This document shows, in pieces, positions 36,012 through 45,008 of a stretch of DNA of 64,000 bases. The stretch comes from Paludibacteraceae bacterium. Lineage in GTDB: Bacteria > Bacteroidota > Bacteroidia > Bacteroidales > Paludibacteraceae. The notes beneath the pieces were generated by a model that was not told the DNA's origin, did no database searches, and saw only the letters and a program-made list of their open reading frames with translations. The stretch is taken from the NCBI GenBank assembly GCA_017937025.1, contig JAGBEJ010000004.1, positions 62,001 to 126,000 of the forward strand. The letters are read 5' to 3'. Position 1 is the stretch's first letter, and each line of letters opens with the position of its first letter. The position numbers were made by a program, and so were the translations under genes.

Positions 36012-37217
36012 TTAAACACCTAAACCATTGCCCTTCTTGGAAGAATCGATATTCAGATGCTTGGCTATCAGTTCGTTAACAACGGCGCCGTTGTAGGTGT
36101 AAACGCCGTTGCGGATGCCGCTCTCGTTGACGATGGCTTGCCTCATGCCGCCGTAGTTGGAGATGCGGATGAGCATTGGCGCGAAGATGTTGCTTATGGC
36201 CATGCTGGAGGTGCGCCCCACTCTGGACGAGAGATTAGGCACACAGAAATGTATCACGCCGTCGCGGACGTAAATCGGCGACTTGAGCGAACGGCACTCC
36301 GTGGTCTCGAAGCATCCGCCGAGGTCAGTGCTGAGGTCGATTATCACCGAGCCCTTCTTCATCGTGCCCACCATGTCCTGCCCCACCAAGAATCGCTCTC
36401 CGCCCTCTATATAGCGCAATGTGCCTATCACCGCGTCGGCGCTGCGGAACGCTTTGCGCAGCACCTGGGGATGCAGCACCGATGTGAAGAGGCTCTGCCC
36501 GAGCTGCTGCTGCAGACGGCGGAGCTTGCTGACGTCGTGGTCGAACACCTTGACCTGCGCGCCCAGCGCCTGAGCCGTACGGGCTGCCGCGCCTCCTGCG
36601 ATGTCGGCTCCGAGTATCAGCACCTCGGTGGCGCTGATGCCTGCCACACCGCCCAGCAGCAGTCCCTTGCCGCCGTGGTCGTTGCTCATATACTGCGACG
36701 CCACCGATATGGCGGTCATGCCCTCTATCTCATGTATAGCGCCGGCTATAGGGTAAGTCTTCTGCGAGTCGCGGAGCAGGTCGTAGGCCGCGGCGATGAT
36801 TTTCTTCCTCGCCATCTCCTTCACCGCCTTGCTGTCGAGCCTCGTGAGCTGCAGCATGGAGAAGACGGTCGTGTTGTTCCGCATCATCTCCACCTCCTCG
36901 AGCGTCGGCGGAGCTATCTTCAGCACAATGTCGGCGGCATAGACCTCGGCGGCGGAGTTCACAATGGTCGCTCCGTTCTCGGCGAATCGTATGTCGCTGT
37001 AGCTCATGCCGTCGCCGGCGCCCGTCTCCACCAGCACCGTGTGTCCTCTCTCCACCAGAATGCCCACAGCCTCGGGAGTCAGGGCAAGACGAGTCTCGTT
37101 CTGCACGTCCTCTTTAGGGATACCCATCACGATGCCGCTGTTGCTGTGTATCTCTCTCAGCAAGCAGTCCTCCGGCATGAATGACTCACTGCTCCATCCT
37201 TCAAAAGCCATAAGCAT
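36012..37217 (-). CDS. ald: Alanine dehydrogenase
   Basis: Interconverts alanine and pyruvate plus ammonium with NAD. 401 residues; the start may instead be the ATG six bases in (MAFEGWSS). Motifs are MGIPKEDVQNETRLALTPEA at the N-terminal catalytic domain, the NAD-binding LLGGVAGISATEVLILGADIAGG (Rossmann loop), the catalytic His in MTAISVASQYM...GAIHEIEG, and PNLSSRVGRTSS at the C-terminus. About 25 extra N-terminal residues precede the core. It starts 24 bases after aroK. It marks the left border of backbone DNA beside defence island 1. Confidence 0.9.
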   Translation of the reverse strand: MLMAFEGWSSESFMPEDCLLREIHSNSGIVMGIPKEDVQNETRLALTPEAVGILVERGHTVLVETGAGDGMSYSDIRFAENGATIVNSAAEVYAADIVLKIAPPTLEEVEMMRNNTTVFSMLQLTRLDSKAVKEMARKKIIAAAYDLLRDSQKTYPIAGAIHEIEGMTAISVASQYMSNDHGGKGLLLGGVAGISATEVLILGADIAGGAAARTAQALGAQVKVFDHDVSKLRRLQQQLGQSLFTSVLHPQVLRKAFRSADAVIGTLRYIEGGERFLVGQDMVGTMKKGSVIIDLSTDLGGCFETTECRSLKSPIYVRDGVIHFCVPNLSSRVGRTSSMAISNIFAPMLIRISNYGGMRQAIVNESGIRNGVYTYNGAVVNELIAKHLNIDSSKKGNGLGV

Positions 37218-37241
37218 GTTGTTTTATTGTAGGTTAATACT

Positions 37242-37760
37242 TTAGTGCGCGTTCAAAAGCTCCGCTATCTTAGCTGCCGCCTCTTCCGGCGTGCCGTGGT
37301 CGTTGTCTATGACGTAGTGCGCCTGCTCGTAGAAAGCGCGTCTTTTCTCCAGCTGCTCTTTTATGAAGTCGGTGAGCTCCTCCTCGGTCTTGTCCTTGAG
37401 CAAAGGTCTGTTCGCCTTGGCGTTCTTCAGTCTGGCGGCGAGCGCTTCGGGTGTCATTCTTATATAGACGCACAGTCCGGAAGAGTTCATCACGTCGATG
37501 TTGTCGAAGAAGCACGGTGCTCCTCCGCCGGTGCTAACTACCACATTCTCAAGGGCTGACAGTTCCTCCAGTATGAAGCGTTCCTTCTTGCGGAAGGACT
37601 CCTCGCCCTCGCTCGCGAATATGTCCGGAATCGTTTTTCTGTAGCGGTTCTCGATACGCGAATCCATGTCAATCACATCCCAGCCGAGGCTCTTCGCAAG
37701 CCTTTTGCCTATGGTTGTCTTGCCGCAACCCATATAACCGATAAGATAAACTCTTTCCAT
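37242..37760 (-). CDS. aroK: Shikimate kinase
   Basis: Phosphorylates shikimate at the 3-hydroxyl using ATP. 172 residues. P-loop GYMGCGKTTIG (8-18), the Asp pair VIDMDSRIE that binds shikimate, the GGGAP sequence (VVVSTGGGAPCF) and the lid region RPLLKD with its catalytic Arg. Length is standard. First gene of aroK-ald. Its -7 box lies only 8 bases before the ATG, so the mRNA may be almost leaderless. Confidence 0.95.
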   Translation of the reverse strand: MERVYLIGYMGCGKTTIGKRLAKSLGWDVIDMDSRIENRYRKTIPDIFASEGEESFRKKERFILEELSALENVVVSTGGGAPCFFDNIDVMNSSGLCVYIRMTPEALAARLKNAKANRPLLKDKTEEELTDFIKEQLEKRRAFYEQAHYVIDNDHGTPEEAAAKIAELLNAH

Positions 37761-37767
37761 ATTCTCA

Positions 37768-37775
37768 CAAATATA
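37768..37775 (-). promoter_or_regulatory. Candidate -7 box for aroK
   Basis: Minus-strand TATATTTG, 8 bases before the ATG. No clean TTTG at -33. Confidence 0.4.
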
Positions 37776-37809
37776 CCTTAGTTTGTTGAGTTTGTATTCT
37801 GCTTTAGAT

Positions 37810-37817
37810 TATTTTTG
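37810..37817 (+). promoter_or_regulatory. Candidate -7 box for the HhH protein gene
   Basis: TATTTTTG, 19 bases before the ATG. GTTG at 37785-37788 is 21 bases upstream and could serve as a weak -33 box. Confidence 0.42.
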
Positions 37818-37835
37818 TTACGTTTTTTGCAATTT

Positions 37836-38759
37836 ATGTCAAATCCTTTCAATTACTTAAAGAATCAGCGGACGGCATTGGTGATATTGGCAGTGCTGTG
37901 CATCATAGTCGCCGCCATTGACATAAGCATAAAGTCCGCGCCGCCAGCGGTGAGCAAGGAGGATTCGCTCCGATTCGCCAATGAGCTTAGGGCGTTCGAG
38001 GAGTCGTTCGACACGATTGACGCAAAGACGCATCACAGAAGATATAACCGCTTCAGCCACAGGCAGGAAGCCAGGCTTTTCCGCTTCAACCCGAATACAC
38101 TGGACTCTGCCGGATTCGTGGCTTTGGGTTTAAAGCCGTTCGTCGCTGTGCGAATAGTCAACTATCGTAAAGCCGGAGGAGCCTTTCGCACAAAGCAGGA
38201 CTTGGCTCGCATAAATAATCTGAGGAAACAGGACTACGAACGCCTCTACCCCTATATTGATTTGCCCGAAAATATTGATAAAAGCCAGAGTAATAAGACA
38301 TTAGCAAAAGAATCCGAAAACCACGAACAGAGGCAGAGAAAGGGCATGACCGCCACTGTGGACATCAACGGCGCCGACTCCGCGACACTCGTGGCGGCTG
38401 GCATCGCGCCCGGCGTGGCTAAGTGCCTGATGCGTGAGCGCGACAAGTTCGGCGGATTCATAAGCGAGAGCCAAGTGCGTGACGCGCTCAAGTGGATGAG
38501 CGACAAGGCGAAGGTCGAGGAAATCGTTTTGCACATGATGATAGACCCTGGCAAGGTGCGCAAGATTAACCTGAACAATGCATCAATAGACCGACTGAAG
38601 GCGCATCCCTACATCAATTACTATCAGGCCAAAGCCATATTCGAGCACCGCCGCACCTACGGACGCTTCAGCTCCATCGACGACGTGCGCAAAGTGGAGG
38701 ACAGAGGCATCACGCCAGAATTCATCGAGAGGATAAGGCCTTATGTAGAAACAAAATAG
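37836..38759 (+). CDS. Membrane-anchored helix-hairpin-helix (ComEA-like) protein
   Basis: 307 residues from the ATG at 37836 (a TTG upstream is less likely). One N-terminal membrane helix (about 14-32, ALVILAVLCIIVAAIDIS) leaves the rest outside the cytoplasm. Three HhH units follow: FNPNTLDSAGFVALGLKPFV, VDINGADSATLVAAGIAPGV and INLNNASIDRLKAHPYINYY. The pattern N-x-A-S-x-x-x-L, as in ComEA, binds DNA backbones without sequence preference. A role in DNA uptake is possible, and a comF homologue lies near 60 kb, but no other competence genes are seen here. Confidence 0.85.
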   Translation: MSNPFNYLKNQRTALVILAVLCIIVAAIDISIKSAPPAVSKEDSLRFANELRAFEESFDTIDAKTHHRRYNRFSHRQEARLFRFNPNTLDSAGFVALGLKPFVAVRIVNYRKAGGAFRTKQDLARINNLRKQDYERLYPYIDLPENIDKSQSNKTLAKESENHEQRQRKGMTATVDINGADSATLVAAGIAPGVAKCLMRERDKFGGFISESQVRDALKWMSDKAKVEEIVLHMMIDPGKVRKINLNNASIDRLKAHPYINYYQAKAIFEHRRTYGRFSSIDDVRKVEDRGITPEFIERIRPYVETK

Positions 38760-38778
38760 CACGGCGAGAACTCCGTGC
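38759..38778 (+). terminator. Hairpin after the HhH gene
   Basis: Stem GCACGG / CCGTGC overlapping the stop codon region. It has no T-run after it, so it may be an RNA-end structure rather than a full terminator. Confidence 0.3.
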
Positions 38779-39193
38779 CAGCAATCAAAAAGACAAGCCC
38801 CCTCAAACTAAAAAAACAAAACCCGCAAGGGGAGACACGAGCTTAGCCCAAGAAAGGCTTGTCTATAATTATGGAAGAATTATCAAGTCTATAACTTGCA
38901 TAAATATAGACATTTATTTTTTGAAAAATCAAGACAGTAATCGTGTTTAACTAAAAATAAACAATAAAAAATCTCCGCCACGCTGTGCAAGCATGACGGA
39001 GATTTATGTTTTCCGCGCCTTGAAATCAAACGCGCCATTCGATTATATTTATTATCAATATTGAGCAACCGCCGCTCGTATATAATCAAATCAGCTCTTC
39101 CTTTTGCTCAATTCGCAGTTAATGAGAGGGGTGAATCACTAGCAACTATCACACCTCAAGCACAGGTCTGCCATTTTTTCTCCAAGCCAAAGA
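38760..39193. other. Gene-free region with nested inverted repeats at the edge of island 2
   Basis: 434 bases without a gene. It holds a nested structure: outer stem AGACAAGCC (38791-38799) / GGCTTGTCT (38856-38864) around CCCT / AGGG; the terminator-like hairpin at 38969-39005; and an inverted repeat ATTCGATTATAT (39037-39048) / ATATAATCAAAT (39080-39091) enclosing GAGC/GCTC. These may be a structured RNA or the boundary of the insertion. Confidence 0.5.
38969..39005 (-). terminator. Terminator-like hairpin downstream of the EcoRII-type operon
   Basis: Stem AAATCTCCG / CGGAGATTT, with TTTTTTATTG following on the minus strand. It is about 190 bases after the EcoRII-type stop. Confidence 0.6.
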
Positions 39194-40390
39194 TTATGAC
39201 AACAAATAATTTCTTCTAAGATTCTCTTGCTTCACTCTTACCATTGATATGAATCTACCAAGATCATAAATACCAGATTGGTATTCCTGAGGGAAACTCG
39301 CTATATACTTATGAGGAACTACAAGCGTAAGATTTGAATCACACATTTCATGAAGTTGATTCTTAGATATACCTTGCTGAAGCGTAAATAAATATTTGAC
39401 ATCCACACGGTCGGCTTCTGTCAAAACCTGCCTCCATCGGTCTTTACAAGTGGTTTTTGCCCCAAGCACAATCAAATCATCTGCAGGGAACTGCAAGTTG
39501 TGATAACATTCTGCATTAGGGAAGAGAAAATCAGGTTTCTTATTATCTTCTGTAACAGCTTGCTCTTCAAACACCAATTCATTATAGGTGAAAATATCAG
39601 CCAAATGATGTTCTAATGATTTGCCAGCTCTTGATTTTCGTCTATTTAGCACCTCATTTGCCAATTTCACGAATGTATCAACATTATCAAAAGGTTTTGA
39701 TAAAACATCCGCATAAACTTTCTCTTCCATTTGTCTGAAAAGCTGATATTCTGCATCAACCCAACTCAAAAGAATTTCATCGGGTTTAGACTTCAATGCC
39801 GAATTCGAAACATTATAAGCCTGATTAAAACAATCACGAGCACCAGCTGCCATTATGCGAGTCTCGGGGAAAGAGCTAAAACGTGCGGCAAATTCTTGTA
39901 AGAGTTGGAATATCTTAATATCAGGCTTCACAAGACCTTCCACATCAATCAATTGATTTGTTTCATCAGGAGAAAGATTGAAGGCGGCAAAGAACCCGTC
40001 AATATCCTCATCACTGCTCAAAACATAGCCCGAGTACTCTTCTTCTGAGAATTTCGCAATAACAAGCAAGTCTCCAACATTTTCATCTTGCAAAAATGGG
40101 AAACCTCTACCAAAACGTGTTATACGATACTCATTGCGAGTTCCTTGACCATAATATTTCATGCAGCTCTCCGTGGTAAAGTCATCCTGCCACTTGATTT
40201 GCACTATCTTTTCTTTATTTTCGCCCTTGCGTCCAGGCTCATCAAATAGCAATTTGGAAGCACATTTAGGAATGTAAAATCCCGCTTGATGAGAACCCGT
40301 CGTGCCAGTATCATTACCTGTAATAAATCTGCACCATGCAGATTTAGAGTACTGCACATTTCGAATTGCGGAGTTCAATATTTCGCTCAT
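39194..40390 (-). CDS. EcoRII-type restriction endonuclease (predicted CCWGG)
   Basis: 398 residues from the ATG at 40390 (a GTG two codons upstream is possible). The N-terminal effector domain carries [16 protein letters not shown], matching EcoRII-N, which senses a second site. The C-terminal nuclease has Asp287 (KKPDFLFP), Tyr296 and Lys312 with TTCKDRWRQ (Arg318); the distances Asp-to-Tyr 9, Asp-to-Lys 25 and Lys-to-Arg 6 equal those of EcoRII (Asp299, Tyr308, Lys324, Arg330). [15 protein letters not shown] also matches. The start overlaps the methyltransferase end by 47 bases. The enzyme is very likely active and cuts before CCWGG. Confidence 0.92.
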   Translation of the reverse strand: MSEILNSAIRNVQYSKSAWCRFITGNDTGTTGSHQAGFYIPKCASKLLFDEPGRKGENKEKIVQIKWQDDFTTESCMKYYGQGTRNEYRITRFGRGFPFLQDENVGDLLVIAKFSEEEYSGYVLSSDEDIDGFFAAFNLSPDETNQLIDVEGLVKPDIKIFQLLQEFAARFSSFPETRIMAAGARDCFNQAYNVSNSALKSKPDEILLSWVDAEYQLFRQMEEKVYADVLSKPFDNVDTFVKLANEVLNRRKSRAGKSLEHHLADIFTYNELVFEEQAVTEDNKKPDFLFPNAECYHNLQFPADDLIVLGAKTTCKDRWRQVLTEADRVDVKYLFTLQQGISKNQLHEMCDSNLTLVVPHKYIASFPQEYQSGIYDLGRFISMVRVKQENLRRNYLLS

Positions 40391-41669
40391 AATCACTAAT
40401 GGTTTTTACTATTTGTTCAGCAACAGCTGTAATCAAAGGCACTACAACAGAATTTCCACATTGACGATACGCCTGTACATCAGAAACTTGATCAAGTTTA
40501 TAAGAATCAGGATAGCCCATTAATCGTGCGCATTCGCGAGGCGAAAGCCTGCGAGGATTTTTATCCTTTCCCTGTGGAATTAATATCTCCGAACCATCCT
40601 TATAATAGCGAGCACTAAGAGTACGCGTAATTCCGTTTAAATCAACAAGTCCATAACCAAAACCATTACCTTTTGCTCTATGTTTTTCTGCATAAGCCTG
40701 AAGATATGCCCATAGTTTGTCACTTAATGTATATTTAGAATCAATGTTGGGGTCAAGAATTTCTTTCACACAACGAGTTGCTTCATGTTGTTCAGGGAAC
40801 TCAAAATTCTCACCACCATGATAACGTTTTTTGTCAAAACCAACAATCATAATTCTCTCCCTATGTTGCGGCACATACGTTTGACCATCCATCACCTTGT
40901 AATGAAGAGAATAATCCAACTCCTCCAATGTTTCACGAATCACACGAAAAGTATTTCCTTTATCATGGGAAGTCAAATTCTTCACATTCTCCAGATAAAA
41001 TGCTTTAGGCCTATGTCGGCTAATAATATCTGCAACATCAAAAAATAACGTTCCTTGAGTTTTATCCTTAAAACCTGTTTCACGCCCAAGACTCTTCTTC
41101 TTTGAAACACCAGCTATTGAGAATGGTTGGCATGGGAATCCTGCACAAAGGATGTCAAAATGCTCTGGTATATATGACTTTGTTACATCTTTAGTAATAT
41201 CGCCAAATGGCATTTCTCCAAAGTTTGCAAAATAAGTTTTCTGTGCATACGCATTCCATTCCGAAGAAAACACGCATTTTCCACCTTGTCTTTGCATTGC
41301 TATACGAAAACCACCAATTCCAGCAAACAAATCAATAAAAGTGAACTTAGGTTTTTCAGGAGCAGGGAATGGTACTTTAAAAAAGTCATCAAAAAGTCCA
41401 TATTGCATCGGCGATTCTGCAACTTCTAAAATTTCGTCATCCGACAAAACCTCATAATTGTTCTTTTGACGAGATTGCTTTCTTGACAGGAATTCACGAA
41501 TAGCAGAAATTATTTCTGCTTTTTGTTCACTAGACTCACTTCCACTATGATTATGAAGATAATGACTCATCACCGCGATTTGATTCTCGTATGATGTCTC
41601 TCCATAAATCTTAATCCCATCCTTTGTTACCTCTTCAGGAAAATTTACTATACTATACTTCTTTGCCAT
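40344..41669 (-). CDS. DNA cytosine-C5 methyltransferase, Dcm/M.EcoRII-type
   Basis: 441 residues. All key C5 motifs are visible: motif [18 protein letters not shown] (109-125), motif IV with the catalytic Cys180 in GFPCQPFS, motif VI ENVKNL, motif [15 protein letters not shown], motif [17 protein letters not shown] and motif [12 protein letters not shown]. It has an about 105-residue N-terminal extension before motif I, as in Dcm and M.EcoRII. Together with the overlapping EcoRII-type nuclease it should protect CCWGG by methylating the inner cytosine. Confidence 0.94.
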   Translation of the reverse strand: MAKKYSIVNFPEEVTKDGIKIYGETSYENQIAVMSHYLHNHSGSESSEQKAEIISAIREFLSRKQSRQKNNYEVLSDDEILEVAESPMQYGLFDDFFKVPFPAPEKPKFTFIDLFAGIGGFRIAMQRQGGKCVFSSEWNAYAQKTYFANFGEMPFGDITKDVTKSYIPEHFDILCAGFPCQPFSIAGVSKKKSLGRETGFKDKTQGTLFFDVADIISRHRPKAFYLENVKNLTSHDKGNTFRVIRETLEELDYSLHYKVMDGQTYVPQHRERIMIVGFDKKRYHGGENFEFPEQHEATRCVKEILDPNIDSKYTLSDKLWAYLQAYAEKHRAKGNGFGYGLVDLNGITRTLSARYYKDGSEILIPQGKDKNPRRLSPRECARLMGYPDSYKLDQVSDVQAYRQCGNSVVVPLITAVAEQIVKTISDYERNIELRNSKCAVL

Positions 41670-41780
41670 TATTCATCAAAATAATCGTTGTCTATCCCCT
41701 TCATCTAATATCCAGCATGTTCTTAACCATTTATTAAGACTATTTTCTGTCCTTTGCATACATGTACTTGTATTTGGCTA

Positions 41781-41939
41781 TTATAAGCATATGTGGCAAA
41801 AACACTTCCAATTGTCAATTGCAAGAATACTATCGAAAACTACCATCTCAAAACCTAACAACAAGCCTCCGCAGCCAGAAAACAAGTCAAGATATGTAAT
41901 TTTCTTTCTATGAGATACGAATTCTTTCTTTTCTGACAT
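41781..41939 (-). pseudogene. Truncated DNA cytosine-C5 methyltransferase, N-terminal fragment
   Basis: A 52-codon frame starting with ATG. The stretch ITYLDLFSGCGGLLLGFE (residues 14-31) is motif I of C5 methyltransferases, followed by the expected next strand up to SILAIDNWK. Similarity then stops and the frame ends in CFCHICL and a stop. No catalytic PCQ motif or later parts exist nearby. It differs from the intact neighbour ([15 protein letters not shown]), so it is not a simple duplicate but the relic of a different methyltransferase. Confidence 0.72.
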
Positions 41940-42000
41940 GGTGTTTTTCGTAGAAAATCAACAACAATCAAGTAAATCGGAAAGATACAAAAAAATATCA

Positions 42001-42008
42001 TACTTTTG
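42001..42008 (+). promoter_or_regulatory. Candidate -7 box for the 771-residue protein gene
   Basis: TACTTTTG, 65 bases before the ATG. The -33 position is weak. Confidence 0.42.
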
Positions 42009-42073
42009 TTGCATAGCACTTCAAAGCGAGTGTTATAACAACAAATCTTTATTTAAGAAAACAAACACACAAA

Positions 42074-44389
42074 ATGGCATTACAATTATTCTTTGAACAA
42101 ATAACATCAAAATATTCAGACATCATTGCTGCATTTGCTATCCCTATGACGATAGCAATACTTGCACTTGCATTTCCCCTATTATTTCAAGCAGCAAGCC
42201 GAATCGATGACAAATACAATTCAACACTACTCATAAAAGTATTTAGAAAGGATAAGACATGTAAATTCTTTATTAGTTCTCTTATTATAACTCTGTCTAT
42301 ATGCTTTATATGGACATTACAAATGCCAAAATGTCAAGACATTTACATAAACGAAATTATAAATACATTAATTAGCAATTCAGCAATAATACTATTAGTA
42401 TCGTCAACAATAGTATTAGTCATCAGTACAATATCTGTAACAAGACTAATGTATATATACTACATACCAGACAAATTATTAGAACGACTAAAAAAGCAAT
42501 ATGCCAAATCTAAAAATGAAAAGGAACTGTATTTTGAAGCCATTTCAGAAATATTATTCTATTCTATAAGCAAAGAAGGAGAACCATTGGCCCGACAACT
42601 ACAAACTTTTTATCATAAAGAATTTATTTCTTTTAGAAAAGACAAAGAACACACTACAATTGATTACCCTGACTATTACTACAACATCCTATTTGACGCA
42701 AACGAACGCTTATGCTGTAGAGAACGCAAAAGCATCTCAAATTACAATCATTCCTTTTACGATTTGTTTATTGACGAATATCAACATACAACCATAAGTC
42801 AAGAAACATTCTCTTTTATTTGGAAATGCTTGTGCCAATCCATTTTTTATAAAAAAGAAGAGTTCATCTTTTCATATTGGAAAAAGGCGAATCAATATAT
42901 GAGCTTTTCTTTGCAAAAAATTACTCCAATACTCGACAATGGCAAAATAACAAATCAAGAAAACATCGACAAAAGGGATCAAGAACGTGAACGCTTTTTG
43001 GAATTCCATTATGCCTTATGCGGACACATAATGATGAAGAAGGAATATACACTTTTGAAAAAATTGACGAACTATTCAAACCAATGGCCACCTAAATACG
43101 AACTTTTCCCAGAAAGAACTGAAGAAATAGTAACTCGCTTCATTGAACTCGACAAATACGACGATTATGACATCATACATTATGAAAGAAAATATCCCTT
43201 CCTTGATGTAGACAACATAGATTCAAATGAGGTAATAAAATCGTGGATAAAACGATACTTTGCTTTTCTTTTTATTCGCCAATACACTCGTAACCAGTAC
43301 TTCTACAATCCTAATACTACAGGCATGCCAAGAATTCCTAAAAAAATGGAAGACAAAAGAAAGTACATCGAACAAATGGATGTATTAAAAAGCATCGTAA
43401 CAAAACATCTAAATGACAAAGAGTTATTAGACACATTTGATTTCGACGAACAGATCACTAAAGAATGGTTCGCAAAAAACAACAAAAAACATCCTATAGA
43501 CTTAATAGAAGAATATAAAGGAAGGCTAAATGACGAAATAAATAAAGCCAAAATCGAGCAAGAAATAGATAAAACAAAAAAAGAACAATTCAACAAATGC
43601 ACTATAAAAATACTGGAGCCATTCTTCGAAGAATACCATCAACTATTTAACACGACTATTATAAACGATGTTCAATACAAATCATTGTTCTATAATGGAA
43701 CATATCAAGTTGTAGAGAAGATGGCATTTTCTAAAGACCAAGATATTGATTATAGCAACTATGATAGTTTTATTGCCGAAAGTATTTCATTAAGAATAAA
43801 GAGAAGTTTCGCATCCATTTTTGGTTATTACAATCACAAACGACATCAATTAAAAACAGAGCATCTACTTACAGCAATCGACAAACTGAAACTAAATAAA
43901 ACAGAATATACCATTGTTTCCGTAGGATTTAACTTGAATATTTTAAACACAAACGATTTAAATGACAACAAAGATAACACTTGGACATACAAAGGTCTTC
44001 GTATAATAGAGACAGGATTCTCTATTATTGAGAATTTTAATCAATCTTTGTTCATTATGAAAAATGAAGATTTACCATACTTCATAAATCATGAAGTCGA
44101 CAAAGACACCATAGAGAAATATAGCTTAGAAGAAATAAATGAAAAATACCACATATACACGAATGTGATAGATTTACACAAAACAGGAAACGAAGGAATA
44201 AAGAAAGAAATTGAAGAAAACACGACATACAAACAGCTAAACGAATATGCATTAGCATGCGTTGATATAAAAGTAGAAATACGCTGTAAAGAAAACGCAA
44301 AATGCATTCAACTAAAAGTATTCGATTTATTTAAAGACCAAGGGTTTGAAGACAACATATCAAACATAAAAAACATATGGAACAATTAA
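42074..44389 (+). CDS. Large membrane-anchored protein of unknown function in a defence island
   Basis: 771 residues; I recognise no family. Three hydrophobic helices lie at the N-terminus (about 18-40, 65-82 and 103-122), followed by about 640 cytoplasmic residues rich in Lys, Glu, Ile, Asn and aromatics. That part includes a charged coiled-coil-like stretch (NDEINKAKIEQEIDKTKKEQ, about 490-510) and ends in IKNIWNN. No nuclease, kinase or NTPase motif was found. It is much more AT-rich than backbone genes and lies divergent to an EcoRII-type R-M system. Position and architecture suggest a membrane-acting defence protein, but that is inference only. Confidence 0.7.
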   Translation: MALQLFFEQITSKYSDIIAAFAIPMTIAILALAFPLLFQAASRIDDKYNSTLLIKVFRKDKTCKFFISSLIITLSICFIWTLQMPKCQDIYINEIINTLISNSAIILLVSSTIVLVISTISVTRLMYIYYIPDKLLERLKKQYAKSKNEKELYFEAISEILFYSISKEGEPLARQLQTFYHKEFISFRKDKEHTTIDYPDYYYNILFDANERLCCRERKSISNYNHSFYDLFIDEYQHTTISQETFSFIWKCLCQSIFYKKEEFIFSYWKKANQYMSFSLQKITPILDNGKITNQENIDKRDQERERFLEFHYALCGHIMMKKEYTLLKKLTNYSNQWPPKYELFPERTEEIVTRFIELDKYDDYDIIHYERKYPFLDVDNIDSNEVIKSWIKRYFAFLFIRQYTRNQYFYNPNTTGMPRIPKKMEDKRKYIEQMDVLKSIVTKHLNDKELLDTFDFDEQITKEWFAKNNKKHPIDLIEEYKGRLNDEINKAKIEQEIDKTKKEQFNKCTIKILEPFFEEYHQLFNTTIINDVQYKSLFYNGTYQVVEKMAFSKDQDIDYSNYDSFIAESISLRIKRSFASIFGYYNHKRHQLKTEHLLTAIDKLKLNKTEYTIVSVGFNLNILNTNDLNDNKDNTWTYKGLRIIETGFSIIENFNQSLFIMKNEDLPYFINHEVDKDTIEKYSLEEINEKYHIYTNVIDLHKTGNEGIKKEIEENTTYKQLNEYALACVDIKVEIRCKENAKCIQLKVFDLFKDQGFEDNISNIKNIWNN

Positions 44390-44446
44390 TATTAAACAGG
44401 GAGCAGCTTAATTTCATAACACAAGCATCAGTCTCCCAAAAACATC

Positions 44447-44454
44447 TATCTTTG
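44447..44454 (+). promoter_or_regulatory. Candidate -7 box for the MORN-like lipoprotein
   Basis: TATCTTTG, 26 bases before the ATG. No strong -33. Confidence 0.45.
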
Positions 44455-44480
44455 CGACTCATAACAAACAACACAAGCAA

Positions 44481-44870
44481 ATGAGAAATACGATATTCGC
44501 GCTTATAGCCGTGATGGCTGCCGCAATCGCCCTGACAGGATGTGAGAAGAATATGCATATCTCCGACATGACGTTCAAGGACGGAGGCGGATACGCGTTC
44601 TACAAGGGCAAGCCTTACACAGGCGACGTGTGGAGCGACGACGACAAGACAGCCTGCTTCACCTACAAGGACGGCAAACTGACCGTGATGACCGCATTCC
44701 ACGACAACGGACAAGTGGCTTGCACAGCCGGACAAAAGGAAGGCGAAGGCTCGAAATACTTCGACACCGAGGGCAACGCCATAGACGAGATGACATTCTT
44801 CGGTACATACCGTTCTGTGTTAGAGAGCGTTGCTGAGACAGCGTCGCAAATGCAAAGAAGAAGCCGATAA
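44481..44870 (+). CDS. Lipoprotein with MORN-like repeats
   Basis: 129 residues. Lipoprotein signal MRNTIFALIAVMAAAIALTGC (Cys21), then short beta repeats of the type YKGKPYTGDVWSDDD and TYKDGKLTVMTAFHDNGQ, which resemble MORN_2 (YwqK-like) repeats. These are structural repeats found in envelope proteins and some toxin-antitoxin or adhesin contexts; no enzyme motif is seen. It is a single gene with its own -7 box and terminator. It is GC-rich like the backbone, so the right border of island 2 falls just before it. Confidence 0.75.
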   Translation: MRNTIFALIAVMAAAIALTGCEKNMHISDMTFKDGGGYAFYKGKPYTGDVWSDDDKTACFTYKDGKLTVMTAFHDNGQVACTAGQKEGEGSKYFDTEGNAIDEMTFFGTYRSVLESVAETASQMQRRSR

Positions 44871-44896
44871 GAAAACAGCGGCATAGCATAGAAACA

Positions 44897-44926
44897 ATCC
44901 CGGGCAGAAGGCTGTTCGGGATTTTT
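44897..44926 (+). terminator. Terminator after the MORN-like lipoprotein
   Basis: Stem ATCCCG / CGGGAT, with inner CAG/CTG pairing, then TTTTT. Confidence 0.78.
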
Positions 44927-44960
44927 GCGCAATAAACAACTATGAATCACACAAAATAAC

Positions 44961-44968
44961 TACATTTG
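44961..44968 (+). promoter_or_regulatory. Candidate -7 box of the hisIE-ABC operon
   Basis: TACATTTG, 40 bases before the hisIE ATG. No TTTG at the right spacing. Confidence 0.45.
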
Positions 44969-45008
44969 TAAATTCTAACAAGGATAATCATACACACAAA
45001 GACAAGAG

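Larger units (their letters stand above)
41670..42073. other. Gap holding a methyltransferase remnant and a promoter
   Basis: About 400 AT-rich bases between the Dcm-type gene and the divergent 771-residue protein. It contains the truncated methyltransferase frame at 41781-41939 and a -7 box at 42001-42008. Between 41670 and 41780 nothing recognisable is seen. Confidence 0.6.

Noticed and set aside
36057..37184. 375-codon ORF opposite ald
   Set aside because: Antisense shadow; no homology visible, codon pattern is that of the minus-strand gene.
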